Below, one piece after another: positions 47,255 to 59,160 of a stretch of DNA of 64,000 bases. Every line of letters starts with the position of its first letter. Within the stretch, counting starts at the first letter, position 1. The translations under genes and the position numbers were made by a program. Origin of the DNA: Lithospermum erythrorhizon (Eukaryota > Streptophyta > Magnoliopsida > Boraginales > Boraginaceae). Under the pieces are notes generated by a model. It had not been told where the DNA came from, searched no databases, and saw only the letters and a list, made by a program, of their open reading frames with translations. The stretch is taken from the NCBI GenBank assembly GCA_019722365.1, contig JADFUC010001920.1, forward strand, positions 207,063 to 271,062, given 5' to 3'.

Positions 47255-49345
47255 CCGTGAGATTATCGCCCGACCCGTATTATCATTATTCCATTAAAAA
47301 TTTATTATCGCTGACCATTATCATTATTCCGTTAAAATTTTATTGTATGACCCGTATTTTGATAATATATTCTTAATATGTTTGTAGTTCCGTATACCAT
47401 CATTCAATCTTCAAATCTCATTATTTGAGGCTATAGTTGACCATTTACTAGTTTAACTTTTGTGTTGACTTTGAGATCTTGAATTTATTATGGTATAGAA
47501 ATGTTATCTAAGTATCGTTTAGGGGATTAGCGGTGATTTTAGTGATTATTAGAGTTAGAAAGTGGTGTAAGTTGAGGGTTGACTTTTATTGACTTTTCTT
47601 AAATTAACTTTAAATTGTAATATGAGGTTAGAACTTAATATGAATTTGTTTGGGAATAGAATTATTAGTTTAGATATGGATAGGTAGAGATTGGGTTGAG
47701 AAAATTTGGGGAAAGTTCGTATAACATTTAGTGTTTGAATTGGAGGTTGTATTTAATGGTTTAATTAGTTGTCAATTGATTGTTGGATTGATTAGATAAC
47801 TTAAAGTATTATTGTTGGGAGTAATAAGGTGATGACGAATATTGAGATTTTCTGAAGTTGGCGATTGGAATGTAATTCACGTTGGAATGTTAGAAGTGTA
47901 TGCCAATCTTGGGGATAGGATGATTGCTAAGAGTTGTAAAATTTGAATCGTGAGGCGGTAATTTATAACTTACTCGGGGTTTATATGGATGTTAAGAGGT
48001 TATTACATGGAATGTGTCGTAATGTATAATTTCTTTGAATAGGAGTTGAGCACGGATCACATGGTACTGGGGATTATCAATCTTGCTTTTTGGGCCCGAG
48101 GTAGGTACAAATCTCGCGATAGGGGACCTTTCACATATATTATGTTATATATTTTGCATATGTTGTCTTGGGACTATTACGATATGTGTATTGTGATTAT
48201 GATTCATATCGTGAGATATTAGTGATTAGATTTATATTATGGGATAGGCTGTGAATATGATTCATGTTATGAGATTGTGGGTATCTGCAGCGTGTGTTGT
48301 GATAATAACTGTGTTGTGTGTGGGTGTGATGTGTGTGGATGAGTCACGGATGTGTTTTGATTGCTTTGTGTGTTATTTGCGGGCCGGTGATGACCTTGGC
48401 CCAAGGAGGTTTGGTGTGGTGTGCGTGATGGTGGCCAGGTGGATTCGGGAGGTTTGGTGTGTTATGCCGTTGGGGGGGTGTAGCCTCGGTCGAGGATGGA
48501 GGTGGAGGCCTCAATCTCGATTATTTAGATTGGATTCCTCGTATGTGTATTATTTGGAGGTGGATTCTCATGTGTATTATTTGGAGGTGGATTCCTCATA
48601 TTTGTTACTATTTGTGATTAGTTCCTCATTTGATGACTTTGTGTGTTGAGACTGTTTCCCTTAAATGAATATGCGTTATTTATGGTTGTAGGCTCATGTG
48701 CATTGTATTATGTAACATCATATAAGAGGATTCTATGTGATATGTGGACAGTTATTCATTGTGTAGCCTGGTTAATGTATGTGCATATGTTATATATATA
48801 TAAGTATGAATATATGTGATGGGATCAAGTCTGTGGTATTTGTATTCACTAGAACAATAGGTGACTCCACTGTTATTCTCTATGGTGAGTGTTATGCCTA
48901 AAGTCTCTGGAGCAATCGTTGAGGTGGTTGAGGGATGCATTTTATTAATTTGCATGGAGATCATAGGTAGGCGGTGGTGGCATAAGTCCTCATCGGACAT
49001 TCCTCTTTTATGAGTCGATTTGTATATTTCTAGACGTATTAGTAGTATTTTTGGATTTCTTGTATATTCTTGGGTTGTATTATTGGTGGATTGTAATGCA
49101 TTGTCTATTATTTTTGTTGTATGTTTTGTTGGAACACCACGATGGAATAGAGTTTTGTTTTGTTAATGTCGGCCCGGGTCATATGTGTTATTGTATCCGT
49201 CGATTGGTGACTCACGGTGCTTCAAGTTGATAATGATCTTAACGCCAGGCGGCCATTTGAGGTGGTTAAATACCCAGATCACGCACTTTGCGCGCATAGC
49301 ACTTAGTTCCCCACAGTTCCGGACGACTTTGCTCTGATACCATTT
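47255..49345 (+). mobile_element. Second inverted LTR-derived insertion, within the 5' LTR
   Basis: Text at 47420-47600 (ctatagttgaccattt, gttgactttgagatctt, ttatggtata, tgttatctaagtatcg) is again a diverged reverse complement of the host LTR. A GC-rich stretch (48380-48520) and three short direct repeats starting tggattc at 48531, 48561 and 48588 lie inside. The 132-residue frame at 48251-48649 spans these repeats and looks like chance. Confidence 0.5.
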
Positions 49346-49615
49346 GTAATGCCCCAGCCCCGGCGCGTCGGGTCGGTACGTTATTAGATTTGATGGGTGG
49401 CCTCCTGAGCTCCACAGCAGTGCTCCCGGCCGTTTTGTCCTCACTCACGCGCTCGAAACTTCAGTGGGTCACCCATCCTAAATTACCCGAGTCGAAACAC
49501 GGCTTAGATTTAGGTTCTTATGAGATGGCGTCGAAAGAAGATGAATCTTGATGGTATGAGTAGTATCAATCAAATCACGTCACGCACACACATATTTTGC
49601 GATCGGGTATTCTGA
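49331..49615 (-). mobile_element. LTR piece with primer site and 5S rRNA-like sequence
   Basis: On the minus strand TGGTATCAGAGC (about 49332-49343), a perfect initiator-tRNA primer site, lies next to an LTR edge whose plus-strand text starts tgtaatgccccagccccgg. At 49467-49545 gggtcacccatccta and then cacggcttagat and ggttcttatgagatgg match the complement of plant 5S rRNA (box C, box A and the preceding part). A forward copy of the 5S 3' part, gatgggtggcctcctgagc, lies at 49392-49410. 5S-like LTRs are known in Cassandra elements. Whether this is one is unproven. Confidence 0.5.
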
Positions 49616-50346
49616 TTAACAACCTTTATTCAAAAATCAAATACTACTCAACACACTTGACCAGTAACAACATAATCTCTTCAATCACATAAAAATAAAA
49701 AACTTATACTCGAAACAACTATATTAAGTCAATAACATACTTTTACCAATTTACTTTTCTTCAAAAGTCAACTAGTCTCTAGCAAGTCAACTATCAACAT
49801 ACAACACATTTAAACCCCAAAACTCAGTGAAACATAACCCAACCACATAATCTAAGCAGATGGTACACATACCATTTAAAGTTTCAAACTCATAGTCAAC
49901 TTAAGAGTCTAACTTTTAAAATAGTCAACTATAGCTCAAAATAATTAGATTTGAAGATTAAAACAACCCATTTGATAATCAAGAGATGGGGAACAAGATT
50001 GTTCAACAAGATTTCACGAAAATGAAAAAAATCAAGGTAGGGAAGGGGGTATGGTTACTTCAAAGGGAAAAGGGGTTGGTGAGTTTTTTTGTGATGATGG
50101 ATAGTGATTGGGGTTGGTGGGACATATTTATAGAATGGTGTTAAGTCCCGTTGGTTTTGCGGTTTTATTTATCTTCGGTTTAATAACACAAACTCGAACA
50201 TGTATTTTGTTTCTACCTGAATTATATCACCTAACGTGTACTACTATTAGGCTACAAATTTATAATTCTCACCACACAACACTCAATCGAGCAACTACAA
50301 TAATATTAAAATAATACTTACTTGTCAGACGGGTTATTTAGGTTGT

Positions 50347-51700
50347 GGTTTTGAATCAATATATTTTTAACATATAATAATCACAATAATAAAATAGTAA
50401 TAAAATATAAATAATTAATTCTATTCTGAAATGATAATATAGTAAAAGCCAAAACACATATTTACCTATGTATTATTTATTGTGTAAATACTACTACTAT
50501 TATTATTATTATTATTATCAATATAAATAGTTGGTTTTAATTCATGACAATATTCTTAAAGTAAGATTATATGAATAGATGGTGAAAAGAATGTCAAAGT
50601 TATGGATTAGTAGCTCAATTTTGTCCATTTTGTAAGCTTAGATGGATTAGATGAAAGATTTTGAAGAGTTTCGATTTGGCATGTAAATTATTTAATTTAT
50701 TAAGTTTATTATGAAGTTGTTTAGGGGTCTTTCATTTATTCATGTAATTCTTTCATTTTATTCTATAAAGAGTGTTTTTGAAGCTAAACAAAGTCATCAA
50801 AGTTAAAGTTAAATAATCATTGAGACCATTTCAATAATTTTTTAATTTTAAAACATATATGATATGATAATAATATTAATCATACATTAGTTAGCATAAG
50901 GCGAATTGCATAAAATATAAACAAAATACATATAATATAATTGGTAAATTTGAAAATGAAAAATATACGTACGAAGATTCTTACTAATTGTTTGGAGAAT
51001 CAATTACAAGAGGAAAAAAGTTTAGGAACTGATTTCATCTTAAAAAAATATAATCTACTAAAATAAAAAATAACTAATGAATAGATAATAATATTTTTCA
51101 AAAATCACAGAACTAATATATATTCATTAGCATGTACAAGTCAAATTGCACAAGATTTATGTAAAATATAAAACAATAATTGAATATATTAAAAAGAGAA
51201 ATGTATAAGTACTTATCAAGATTTTTAATTATATTGAAGATTGTGTACAATAACGTAGAAGCTTAACTGTTTATTTCATCTTAAAAGAAACAAACTCAAT
51301 ATATCAAGTAAAAATAATTGAAATTAATTTATACCATGTAAAATATAATATATTAAAAAAGAATAAGGAGTATAAGATTTTTATACATTGATGAATAACT
51401 TGAGTCGACAATACACCCTAAGTTGTTCTAAGGCCGTGATCACCTTGTCCCTATTTCGTAAAGCAATATGAAAATTGTACAATGATCAATCAATACATAT
51501 TCATTAAATGATCAATGTGTGATTGAAGTCAAACGTGCACAATAGTTACACCACATCATTACGCATGAAAGCAGATAGAACGGATACTGAACTATCTAGA
51601 GTAGGAGCTACTATAATACGTTCAACAAAGTGATATGTCAACAAAAGAACAATTTTTACAGGGACCTCAAACAGGAATAAGCTTAAACCAACACACTCAC
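50347..51700. other. AT-rich intergenic DNA
   Basis: No gene was recognised. A (TAT/ATT)n microsatellite lies at about 50490-50518. The rest is AT-rich with only short frames. Confidence 0.6.
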
Positions 51701-51968
51701 ATAGACTAATTGAATCAGATGTAACATATACGACTCAAATGATACTTCAGTTGTTGATACTTCATTTGTTGATAATGGTAAAGACTTACTCGTGGTGCTG
51801 CTGTTGAGAAAGGTACAGGGTGAGGTGAATGCGGCAAAGTAAGCATAAGAACCACTGAAGCAGTTGTAGGCTGCTTCTTTGGATCTTTCTGCACGCAAAG
51901 TAATCCCATGTGTATGCATCGAATTACTTCATTCCCCGCAAAATTCTTCCCCAAAGTTGGGAACAGAG
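51700..51968 (-). pseudogene. CRK last-exon fragment
   Basis: The minus strand reads [20 protein letters not shown], then LCVQKDPKKQPTTASVVLML, which aligns with [20 protein letters not shown] and the following [20 protein letters not shown] of the intact CRK last exon (34137-34257). A later frame gives SKSLPLSTNEVSTTE, matching [16 protein letters not shown] deletion after VVLML shifts the frame. No other kinase exon is present, so it is a relic. It abuts the THO5 fragment in the same orientation. Confidence 0.88.
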
Positions 51969-52258
51969 CGTGCTTCATAATTTAACCTCTTGAGCATCGA
52001 ATTGTGGGCAGTGTCGGTAGATATTACAGAAGTCTTAATTTCTTCAGGTGCATCCCTAAGAAATTCATCCTCAGGCACAATCTCAATGTCAGGGTACTTA
52101 GACTTGAAATCTTTGCATGCTTTAATTGCTTTCACATAGTGATTCTTCTCATACATCAAGTTGTGAAGCTGCAGGGTCGTGAAATCAACAGGTGCTTTAG
52201 CACGCTCTGTTTCCGACTTGACATGATCTTCTTGCAGCAGTATAGTCCTGTTCGACTG
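51969..52258 (-). pseudogene. THO5: THO complex subunit 5 exon fragment, fused to the CRK relic
   Basis: The minus strand reads SNRTILLQEDHVKSETERAK, APVDFTTLQLHNLMYEKNHY, VKAIKACKDFKSKYPDIEIV and PEDEFLRDAPEE, ending at LKRLNYE. This is a well conserved block of the plant THO5 protein, part of the THO/TREX complex that couples transcription to mRNA export in the nucleus. At 52259-52260 an AG and preceding T-rich sequence look like the intron acceptor, so flanking intron DNA is retained and the piece was copied from genomic DNA. The reading passes directly into CRK sequence. No other THO5 exons are seen. Confidence 0.85.
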
Positions 52259-52260
52259 CC

Positions 52261-52534
52261 AATCAAATAGTACAGTATAAGCGATTCAAATTGGTCTGTC
52301 AGCGTATTAAATTCCTAAACTTTAGATTAAATCATCAACGGCATTGAGGGATCTAAAATGCAATCACAAACAGTAAGCACATATCGGTTCCACTCAAGAA
52401 CAAATGCAATAGTATAAACTTAAACAGCTTAATTTATCAAATTTTGCTCAATTCGACTGCATAAATTTATTTGCAGCCCATTTCATCATCAAGAGCTATC
52501 AAATTAACGTGACCACAAATTGACAACTACTCCA
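52261..52534. other. Flank of the THO5 fragment, possibly THO5 intron
   Basis: This is AT-rich, non-coding sequence between the THO5 exon fragment and the next retrotransposon LTR. Its right end, ctcca, resembles the target duplication of that element. Confidence 0.4.
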
Positions 52535-52971
52535 TGTTATATTATTTAATCAATTATAATCTAATTATGGTCCATGAAATACTAAAAGTCTAATTCTAAT
52601 ATTATGGATTTAATATGATGGTTATTATACATTAAAATTAGAATTAGTGGGTGTTATTCCACCTTCTCTTACCTCATAGAATTTATAATTAAGGAGACAT
52701 AATGGGTGACTTTAATATGTTAGACCTTTGGCTTAAAATATTAACAAATACCTCATGAATTCAAATGTACATGTTAAGAAATATTAACAAATACCTCGGG
52801 ATTTAAGACACATTAATAATATTAAAAGTTTGTTAATAAACATATTTGTTGATATGTTTTGGTTAAAAGGTTAAATATTTAAGATTACCCAAAGGTAAGA
52901 GAAAACTTATATATGTTATTAAAGTTTGTATAGTTTAGATCTACTATAGTAACTCAAAATGTTAATATACA
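52535..52971 (+). repeat. Copia 5' LTR
   Basis: Its first 200 bases parallel the 3' LTR (caattataatctaattatgg, ttaatatgatggttattata, aattaaggagacataatggg, tgactttaatatgttagacc). The second half is more diverged, with a local duplication of aatattaacaaatacctc at about 52737 and 52778. A degenerate primer site (tttggaatcatg) follows. Confidence 0.8.
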
Positions 52972-52991
52972 GGTTTGGAATCATGTTTGTA

Positions 52992-53970
52992 TCTTCTACA
53001 AATTTATTTTCTTTAAGCGATACCATGATCAAATTCAATGGTCTGAACTATGTTGAATGGCCAGAACAAATACATTTTTTATCTTGCAAATGTATTTGGA
53101 TTGCTCTATGTCTCAGGACCAAATTCATAATGCCATTAACGAGACTAGTACCGAAGATGAAAAATATCTTTATGAATCTTGGGAAACGTCTAACAGGCTT
53201 AGCTTGAATTTGATGCGTATGACGATGACTGAAAATGTTAAGCCATCTATGCCTAAAATTGAGAATGCAAGGGAATTTCTCATGAAAGTGAAGAGTGCTC
53301 GGTGGACATTATCTATAAAGTCCATTTTTGGGAAGTCTCGCTGAGTGAGTTAACGACCATTAAGTTTGATTGGTCTAAACCCATTTCATGATCATGTAGT
53401 AGCATATCAACAAAGCGGAAAAGTTAAGGACTATGGGTATTTAAGCGGGTGAGACATTTCTTTTTCATTTTTTTCTTTTTAAACCATTGGGGCTTTCATG
53501 TTAATTAAAATAAAATAGTTCATCTGATAGTTGGGGTGGAATGCCATGAGAAATAAATATATGAAAATAAAAAGCATATAAAGTGAACCTTATAGATAAA
53601 GAAAGTGGGGAGTATACGCTTTCGGCGCATCTCGATCTACCGTGCGTCACAGGTGAACTATAGCACTCTAAAGGAAAAATGGAACTTCGAGAAATTAAGG
53701 CGTATTGGATTCAAGAGGAATGAAGGTTGAGAAAATAAAAAGATCGCTCTATCCATCTAGACATTGTCCATGAAAAAAGCCGTGCTTGACAAGGCTAAAC
53801 CACGGAAAAAAGAATAAAAGGAAGGACAAAACCTCAAGAATGACAAAACCATTATGAAAGAAAGTTAATGAGGGCGAAATCGGAAAGGAAGTCGAGTGTT
53901 ATACGCAAAAAGATTGGACACTTGAAGAAGGATTGTCCGAAAAGAAATGAATGGTTTGAAAATAAATGTA
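52992..53970 (+). pseudogene. Gag of Copia element, broken
   Basis: Frames give MIKFNGLNYVEWPEQIHF (about 53025), then TSTEDEKYLYESW and RLSLNLMRMTMTENVKPSMP with ENAREFLMKVKSA (53150-53310). This is the capsid portion of a Copia gag family with the N-G-x-N-Y-x-E-W start. Near 53916-53960 KIGHLKKDCPKRNEWFE is the C-terminal part of the C-x2-C-x4-H-x4-C zinc knuckle; the second cysteine is lost. Frame changes occur near 53060 and after 53340. Confidence 0.82.
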
Positions 53971-54205
53971 CTTACTTTGTTTCTTTTTGTTTCGAATCAA
54001 ATCTTGTTGAAGTTCCTAATAATACCTAGTGAAGTTGGATGCAGTGCAACTACTCATTTTCGTATTACGAGGGGGTTCCTTCAATCCAACCCATAAAATG
54101 AGCGAAAAGTATTTGTTCTTGGAGGAGGGCAGGATGAAGACACAGATAGAATAATTGGGACTTGCAGTTGATCTTGGACACTAGTTGTCATCTAGATCCT
54201 AGAAA

Positions 54206-55140
54206 GTGTCGTTATGTTCTGATTGTGCTAGAAATCTTGTTTCTGTTGAGAAGTTGGATAGTCACATGTTTAATTTCAAGTTTGAAAATGGTACATTTTC
54301 CTTGTTTAGAATAAAGTACTATTATTATGGTTGTAGTACATTAATAAATGGCTTATATCGTTTAATCTTGATAATAAATTTCTTGGAGTCTTTGTTTAAT
54401 ATTGAACAAGTTGTTGGTAGTAAACGTAGTGCACAAGATAATAACTCTACTTTCTTGTGGCGTCAAAGATTGGGTCATATATCTAAAGAAAGGATGAGGT
54501 TGGTTAAAAGTGAAATCCTTCCTCAATTGAATTTTTCAGACCTAAATGTATGTGTTGATTGTATTAAAGGCAAACAAACCAAACACAATACAATGAAAGC
54601 AGCCACAAGAAGCACAAAACTTCTTGAATTGATACACACCGATATTTGTGGTCCATTTGAAGCTCCATCTTGGAGTGGAGAAAAGTATTTCATTACCTTT
54701 ATTGATGATTACTCCGTTATACATTCTTAAAGTATTAAATTTGATGAGGTAGAAAAGCGGGTTAGATACAAAAGTAAAGGTTGTGAGATCAAATAGAGGT
54801 GGAGAATATTATGGTAAATACAATGAAAGTGGACAATGTCCTAGTTCATTTGCAAATTTTTTTAAAAATCGAGGCATATGTGCACAGTATACTATGTATG
54901 GTACACCACAAAAAAATAATGTAGTTGAAAGGCGGAATCGTACTCTAATAGAAATGGTTAGGAGTATGTTAAATAATAGTAATGTACCTTTATTTTTGTG
55001 GACATATTCCATTAAAGGCTGATTGCGTATTTGTTCGCGGGGTTCCTAGTAGGTTGTTCACAAAACTCCTTATGAATTGTGGACAAAAAGCCTATTTTAA
55101 AGCATATCACGTGTTTGGTGTTGTCGGGCCGAGGAAATAA
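54206..55140 (+). pseudogene. Pre-integrase and integrase core of Copia element
   Basis: The frame 54206-54730 contains LWRQRLGHISKERMRLVKSE (pre-integrase, with the H of the zinc site), CVDCIKGKQTKH and LLELIHTDICGPFEAPSWSG with EKYFITFIDDYS (core, with the catalytic D-I-C and D-D). After a break, 54783-55022 reads VRSNRGGEYYGKYNESGQCP and QYTMYGTPQKNNVVERRNRT with LIEMVRSMLNN, including the second Asp region (altered to R-S-N) and the catalytic Glu of E-R-R-N-R-T. The first stop and the Asp change make it inactive. Confidence 0.88.
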
Positions 55141-55639
55141 GAATATATAATCCACATGAAAAGCTCGATTCAAGAACCATCTAAATAATTTTTATCGAGA
55201 TATGGAAAAGTCAAAGGGTATATTCTATTCCTAACCATAGTGCGAGGATGGTTGAGGCGGTAATGGGCGATTTATTGAGAATGAGTAAGTATGTCGGTGG
55301 GAGTGGGGGAACACTTATTGTAAATTTTGAGAGAGAAACAAATTGAGAGATATCACATACAGTGTTTCGTCAGTGTCTTTCCTCAAAATGGTGTCCCGGA
55401 TCTTGAACCTACGATATTGACCCTATCAATGAAATCACTAATGAACAAGTATCAAATGAACGCGAGAAATATCATCAAGAAAGTCTGAGAATGAGACAAG
55501 ACCCGACTATTTAGAATGATTGTGGTTTATTCGCGAACATAGATGTGACATAAGTATTGATAAAGAATCGGTTCTTTCAATCAAACCATGGGAATGTCAC
55601 AATTAGGAGAAAAATAGTTCAATGATATGAAAGATTAGT

Positions 55640-57080
55640 TTGAAATCGATGGGCGACAACAAAGTAGAGACTTTACTTGAGTTACCTAAAGGTTCAAAAG
55701 CGAGTAGGTTGTAAATGGATCTTCAAGATCCAAACAAAGACTCCAAAATCAATATTATAACTTTCAAAGCCAGACTTGTTGCTATAGGTTTCTGCCCAAA
55801 AAGGTATTGATTACGAGAAACGCTTCTCTCCGGTTTTTTAGGAAGGATTCTTTAGAATTATTTTGGTATTGGTGGCTCGTTATGATATGGAGCTTTACCA
55901 AATGGATGTAAGCTTGCCTTTTTTGGTGGCTTAGAGGAAGAATTTTATATGGATCAACGGATAGTTTGTGACGTTGGGCAAGAAAGTTGGTGTGTCGGCT
56001 AAAGAAGTCAATATATGGACTAAAACAACTAAGACAATGAGTATCCTAAGGTTGAAAAACCCATTACATCATATGGCTTTGAAGAAAACACAGGTTAGGT
56101 GTAGCCTTCATGAAGGTCGGAGTGGGAGTAAGTTTATTATTTTAATTATATATGTTGGCGACATTCTTCTTCTTTGCTAATAATGTTGGATTATTACATG
56201 ATGTAAATTTCTCTCTAATAACTTTCAAATGAAAGATATGGGTGAAGCATCATATATGATTGGCGGCATTGAAATATTCATTGGCCAGTCCCAATGAATA
56301 TTAGGCTTATCCATAGAAGGTTACATCAATAAAGTTTTAGAGAGGTTTAGAATGGAAAAAATATTCTTGAGGTTCAATTCGGAAAGAGGACAAGTTTAGT
56401 TTGTTTCGATATCCTAAAAATGATTTGACGAGAAGAAATGAAAGATATTCCTTATGCATCAGTGGTTGGGAGTCGATGTTTGCTCGGTTTATGTACTCGG
56501 CGGATATCGGCTTTGTTGTTGGTATCGTGAATTAAAATATCAAAATAATCGGAATGTACCGGAAAGAACACTTGAAGGTCCTTAAGGTATTCTGAGGCAC
56601 CAAGGACTATGTTTACTTATAAAAGGTCGGATAGCCTCGGTGATTGGTTATACATAGGACTACATTTGGATGCTTTGGACTCCAAGAAATCCACATTTGG
56701 CCCCATTCTTATTAGCTAAGAGGAGCTATATCATGGAAAAGTGGGAAATGTCCGGTTGTGCTACTTAGCTATGGAGGCGAATTTCTTGCATGCTTTGAGG
56801 CAACAATTCAAGCCTCGTGGTTGCGGAACTTTATCTCACGACTTGGAATTGTCGACAGCATAGCCAAGCCGTTGAGAATTTATTGTGATAATTCTGCAGC
56901 TGTCTTCTTCTCTAAAAATGATAAGTACTGAAAGTATGAATTTAAAGTACACATGCATTCAAATAAGAAGTGCGAAACAAAAAGGTGTCTATTGAGTTTG
57001 TTAATTACGGACTTAATGGTAGCGGATCCCTTTTAATTAAAGGGATTACCACCTAAGACTTACATTGGCCATCATCAGAG
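55640..57080 (+). pseudogene. Reverse transcriptase and RNase H of Copia element
   Basis: Pieces in order include the GFxQKxGIDYxETFSP equivalent near 55790-55830, LEEEFYMDQ (about 55935), KFIILIIYVGDILLLC (56130-56180; the catalytic Y-V-D-D is Y-V-G-D here), NNFQMKDMGEASYMIGGIEI (about 56215-56275), GYINKVLERFRMEK (about 56320-56355), WLRNFISRLGIVDSIAKPLR with IYCDNSAAVFFSKND (56810-56925), and LKGLPPKTYIGHHQRMGV (about 57035-57090), which closes RNase H. Frames shift between blocks. Loss of the first catalytic Asp of RT is an inactivating change. Confidence 0.85.
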
Positions 57081-57459
57081 GATGGGTGTTGCCTTGTTAA
57101 GCTGGAATATTTACATGTGTATGAATGGTTTTGCTCAATAAAAGTGATCCTTATGAATTCAATTAAAGTTTATGTTTCTGCCTAATAAAGTGTTGTTCGT
57201 ATTATTGGTATGTACATGTATGGTTATAATAGGCCACAACAGAAGAGTTTCCCGAAAGTTGAGACATACAGCTTTTCTCAAATAAAATGTGAATTATCTT
57301 GTGATACATGGAAGGAATCATGTCGCTCGAATGACTTGTGACCGTCATGATCCAGTTAGTTTAGTTCATATTATAGTTGATGGAATTTGTGATTCATTGA
57401 AATGTGCACATTTATAGTCTATTGAATCATCAAACCATTACATGGACCAAGTGGGAGAT

Positions 57460-57864
57460 TGTTAGATTATTTAATCAATTATAATCTAATTATGGTCCAT
57501 GTAATACTAAAATTATGGGTTTAATATGATGGTTATTATACATTAAATATTAAAATTAGAGGGTGTTAATTCTACCCTCTCTTTTACCTCATGAATTATA
57601 ATTAAGGAGACATAATGGGTGACTTTAGTATGTTAGACCATTGGCTTAACTTGAAGTACTATATAAATGACCTATCTATATACATATCTTACATGATCTA
57701 AAAAGATAAACTAAAAGTATCTAAAAAGAGGAGAGAGAAGAGAAAAGGAAGAAGCTAAAGTTCATCTTCATCACACTTCTATAATGGATCAAGGTATGTT
57801 CTTGTAAATTAAATTATATGATTAAGAGTGTAAAAGATCCTAAAGTTAAAGTATTATGCTTACA
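57460..57864 (+). repeat. Copia 3' LTR
   Basis: It follows the polypurine tract aagtgggaga (57449-57458) and runs to tgcttaca. A TATA-like ctatataaatg lies at about 57659, consistent with an LTR promoter. Confidence 0.85.
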
Positions 57865-58092
57865 CTCCCTTCATCTAAAAAAGATTGGAAACATTAATTT
57901 TCAATAATCAAAATTAAAAAAAAAAAAAAATACTACCTTTAATCACACACATAAGTTTGATTTTTACCATATTATATAGCAAACCACCTTACAACTACTA
58001 TCTTTTGCCATATTTTTACGTAATATTATACACATAAATAAAAGTATTTGAGTTCGAGTGCAAAAAGGTGGCAATCATTTTGGGATAGATGA
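57865..58092. mobile_element. Stowaway-like MITE next to the Copia 3' end
   Basis: The left end reads ctcccttcatctaaaaaaga with ttgg following; the right end on the minus strand reads ttcatctatcccaaaatgat with tgcc following. This is an imperfect inverted repeat of Stowaway type. The left end coincides with the Copia target duplication, so the retrotransposon may have inserted at the MITE edge. Internal text (catattatatagcaaaccacc) has diverged copies at about 58112 and 58190, outside the MITE. Confidence 0.5.
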
Positions 58093-58689
58093 ATAGACAC
58101 ATATAACTTCAATTAATTACATAGTAAACTACCCTAAAAATACCATCTTTTATTATATTTCATCATATTATACACCAAATTATAATTACAGAGTATATAG
58201 TAAACCACCCCAAAAATATCATATTATTATTGTTAAGGAATAATTTGGTCAACATTGATAATGGTGAGGAGGGGACATTCAACATGTCTCCACAGGTAAC
58301 TATTCAATGATTTCATTTAACTGTCATGTAGTTTGTGGATATCAAAGTATGATAATGCCTTGTTGCATTCGAAACGGATCGTATAGAGAGTCTAAAATGG
58401 TAGAATAGGGGGAGGAAAAGCCATGGATATGGTGTTGGCCAAACTCTAACATACCATAATGGAAAACCACTAACTTTCTCATCTAGATGACTTGTATAAA
58501 TGGACACGTCCCATATCGAATAATTGCAAGTTTTCATCTACCCTTTCTATTCACATGTAAGACTCACCTCCGCTTGAAGGGGATTAGATTTTGAGAAGCA
58601 AAGAATTAAAGGCTTTTTATATATTTATATATTAAAAGCTTAGTCAAATATTATTTCCACCACTTAACCAAAGTAGGCACCTCCTTTCT
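58093..58689. other. AT-rich DNA, no gene recognised
   Basis: It holds two diverged repeats of a 75-bp AT-rich unit also found in the preceding MITE (tagtaaactaccctaaaaat, tagtaaaccaccccaaaaat). The minus frame at 58313-58537 has no recognisable product. Confidence 0.5.
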
Positions 58690-59160
58690 TTTTCTCTCTA
58701 AAGAGGCGGTCGGGTCCCTCGCGCTGATACTCTGACCACGGTGACACATTTAAATATCGTCGGATGACATATTTAAATCACCATCGGTAGACTTGACACA
58801 TTTCAACACCCGAGTACTCTATATTCATAGGCTATCGGTTGTCACCACCGGTTTGAGAGTAACATCATCGTATCAAAGATATCCACAGCTACCCGACAGT
58901 TATTCACATATCAGTGTCGTGTTTATTTCCCTTTAGGTGCGGATGCTTCGATTACTCCTAACATTTCTAGCAGGCATCGGAGACCGCTTCGGCAATACCC
59001 GGTTGGGATTTTATGAGTTGTAGGCTGGGAGTCACGGTGGAAGGGTTAAGAAGAAGACCCGGTAGCCCTCTCTCTGAGTGCTTTCGTTGACCCGACAGAT
59101 AGGCAATCGGAGGACTTTGGTTGCTGAGGTAAATACACCACCGTTTTTTGCCTCAACAAT

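Larger units (their letters stand above)
35406..50341 (-). mobile_element. Chromovirus-type Ty3/Gypsy retrotransposon, minus strand, with nested insertions
   Basis: The LTR start tgtaacgacccgcccc (35406) and its partner tgtaacgaactaccg (45999) head two direct LTRs. Minus-strand coding is in Gypsy order: RT (44180-43380), RNase H (42995-42612), integrase (38950-38590) and the integrase C-terminal part (near 38200). GTTGT at 35401-35405 and 50342-50346 is a likely target duplication. The terminal text TGTAACG with a TCGAGG-type tract before the 3' LTR is typical of Tekay/Del chromoviruses. Nearly 6 kb of foreign LTR-like sequence is inserted in it. Confidence 0.82.
45999..50341 (-). repeat. Chromovirus 5' LTR, split by an insertion
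   Basis: Its ends match the 3' LTR at 35406 and 37806, but between about 47250 and 49615 the expected 390 bp are replaced by some 2.4 kb of other LTR-derived sequence. It ends in gacgggttattta before GTTGT. Confidence 0.75.
52535..57864 (+). mobile_element. Copia retrotransposon with both LTRs, decayed
   Basis: LTRs lie at 52535-52971 and 57460-57864, both starting tgtta-attatttaatcaat. Between them are gag, zinc knuckle, integrase, RT and RNase H remnants in Copia order. The flanks ctcca (52530-52534) and ctccc (57865-57869) are a probable 5-bp target duplication with one change. The full length of 5.3 kb is normal for Copia. Every coding block is frame-broken. Confidence 0.9.

Noticed and set aside
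48251..48649. A 132-residue plus frame
   Set aside because: It lies in LTR-derived DNA, is rich in Cys/Val/Trp from GT-rich repeats, spans three short direct repeats and has no recognisable domain.
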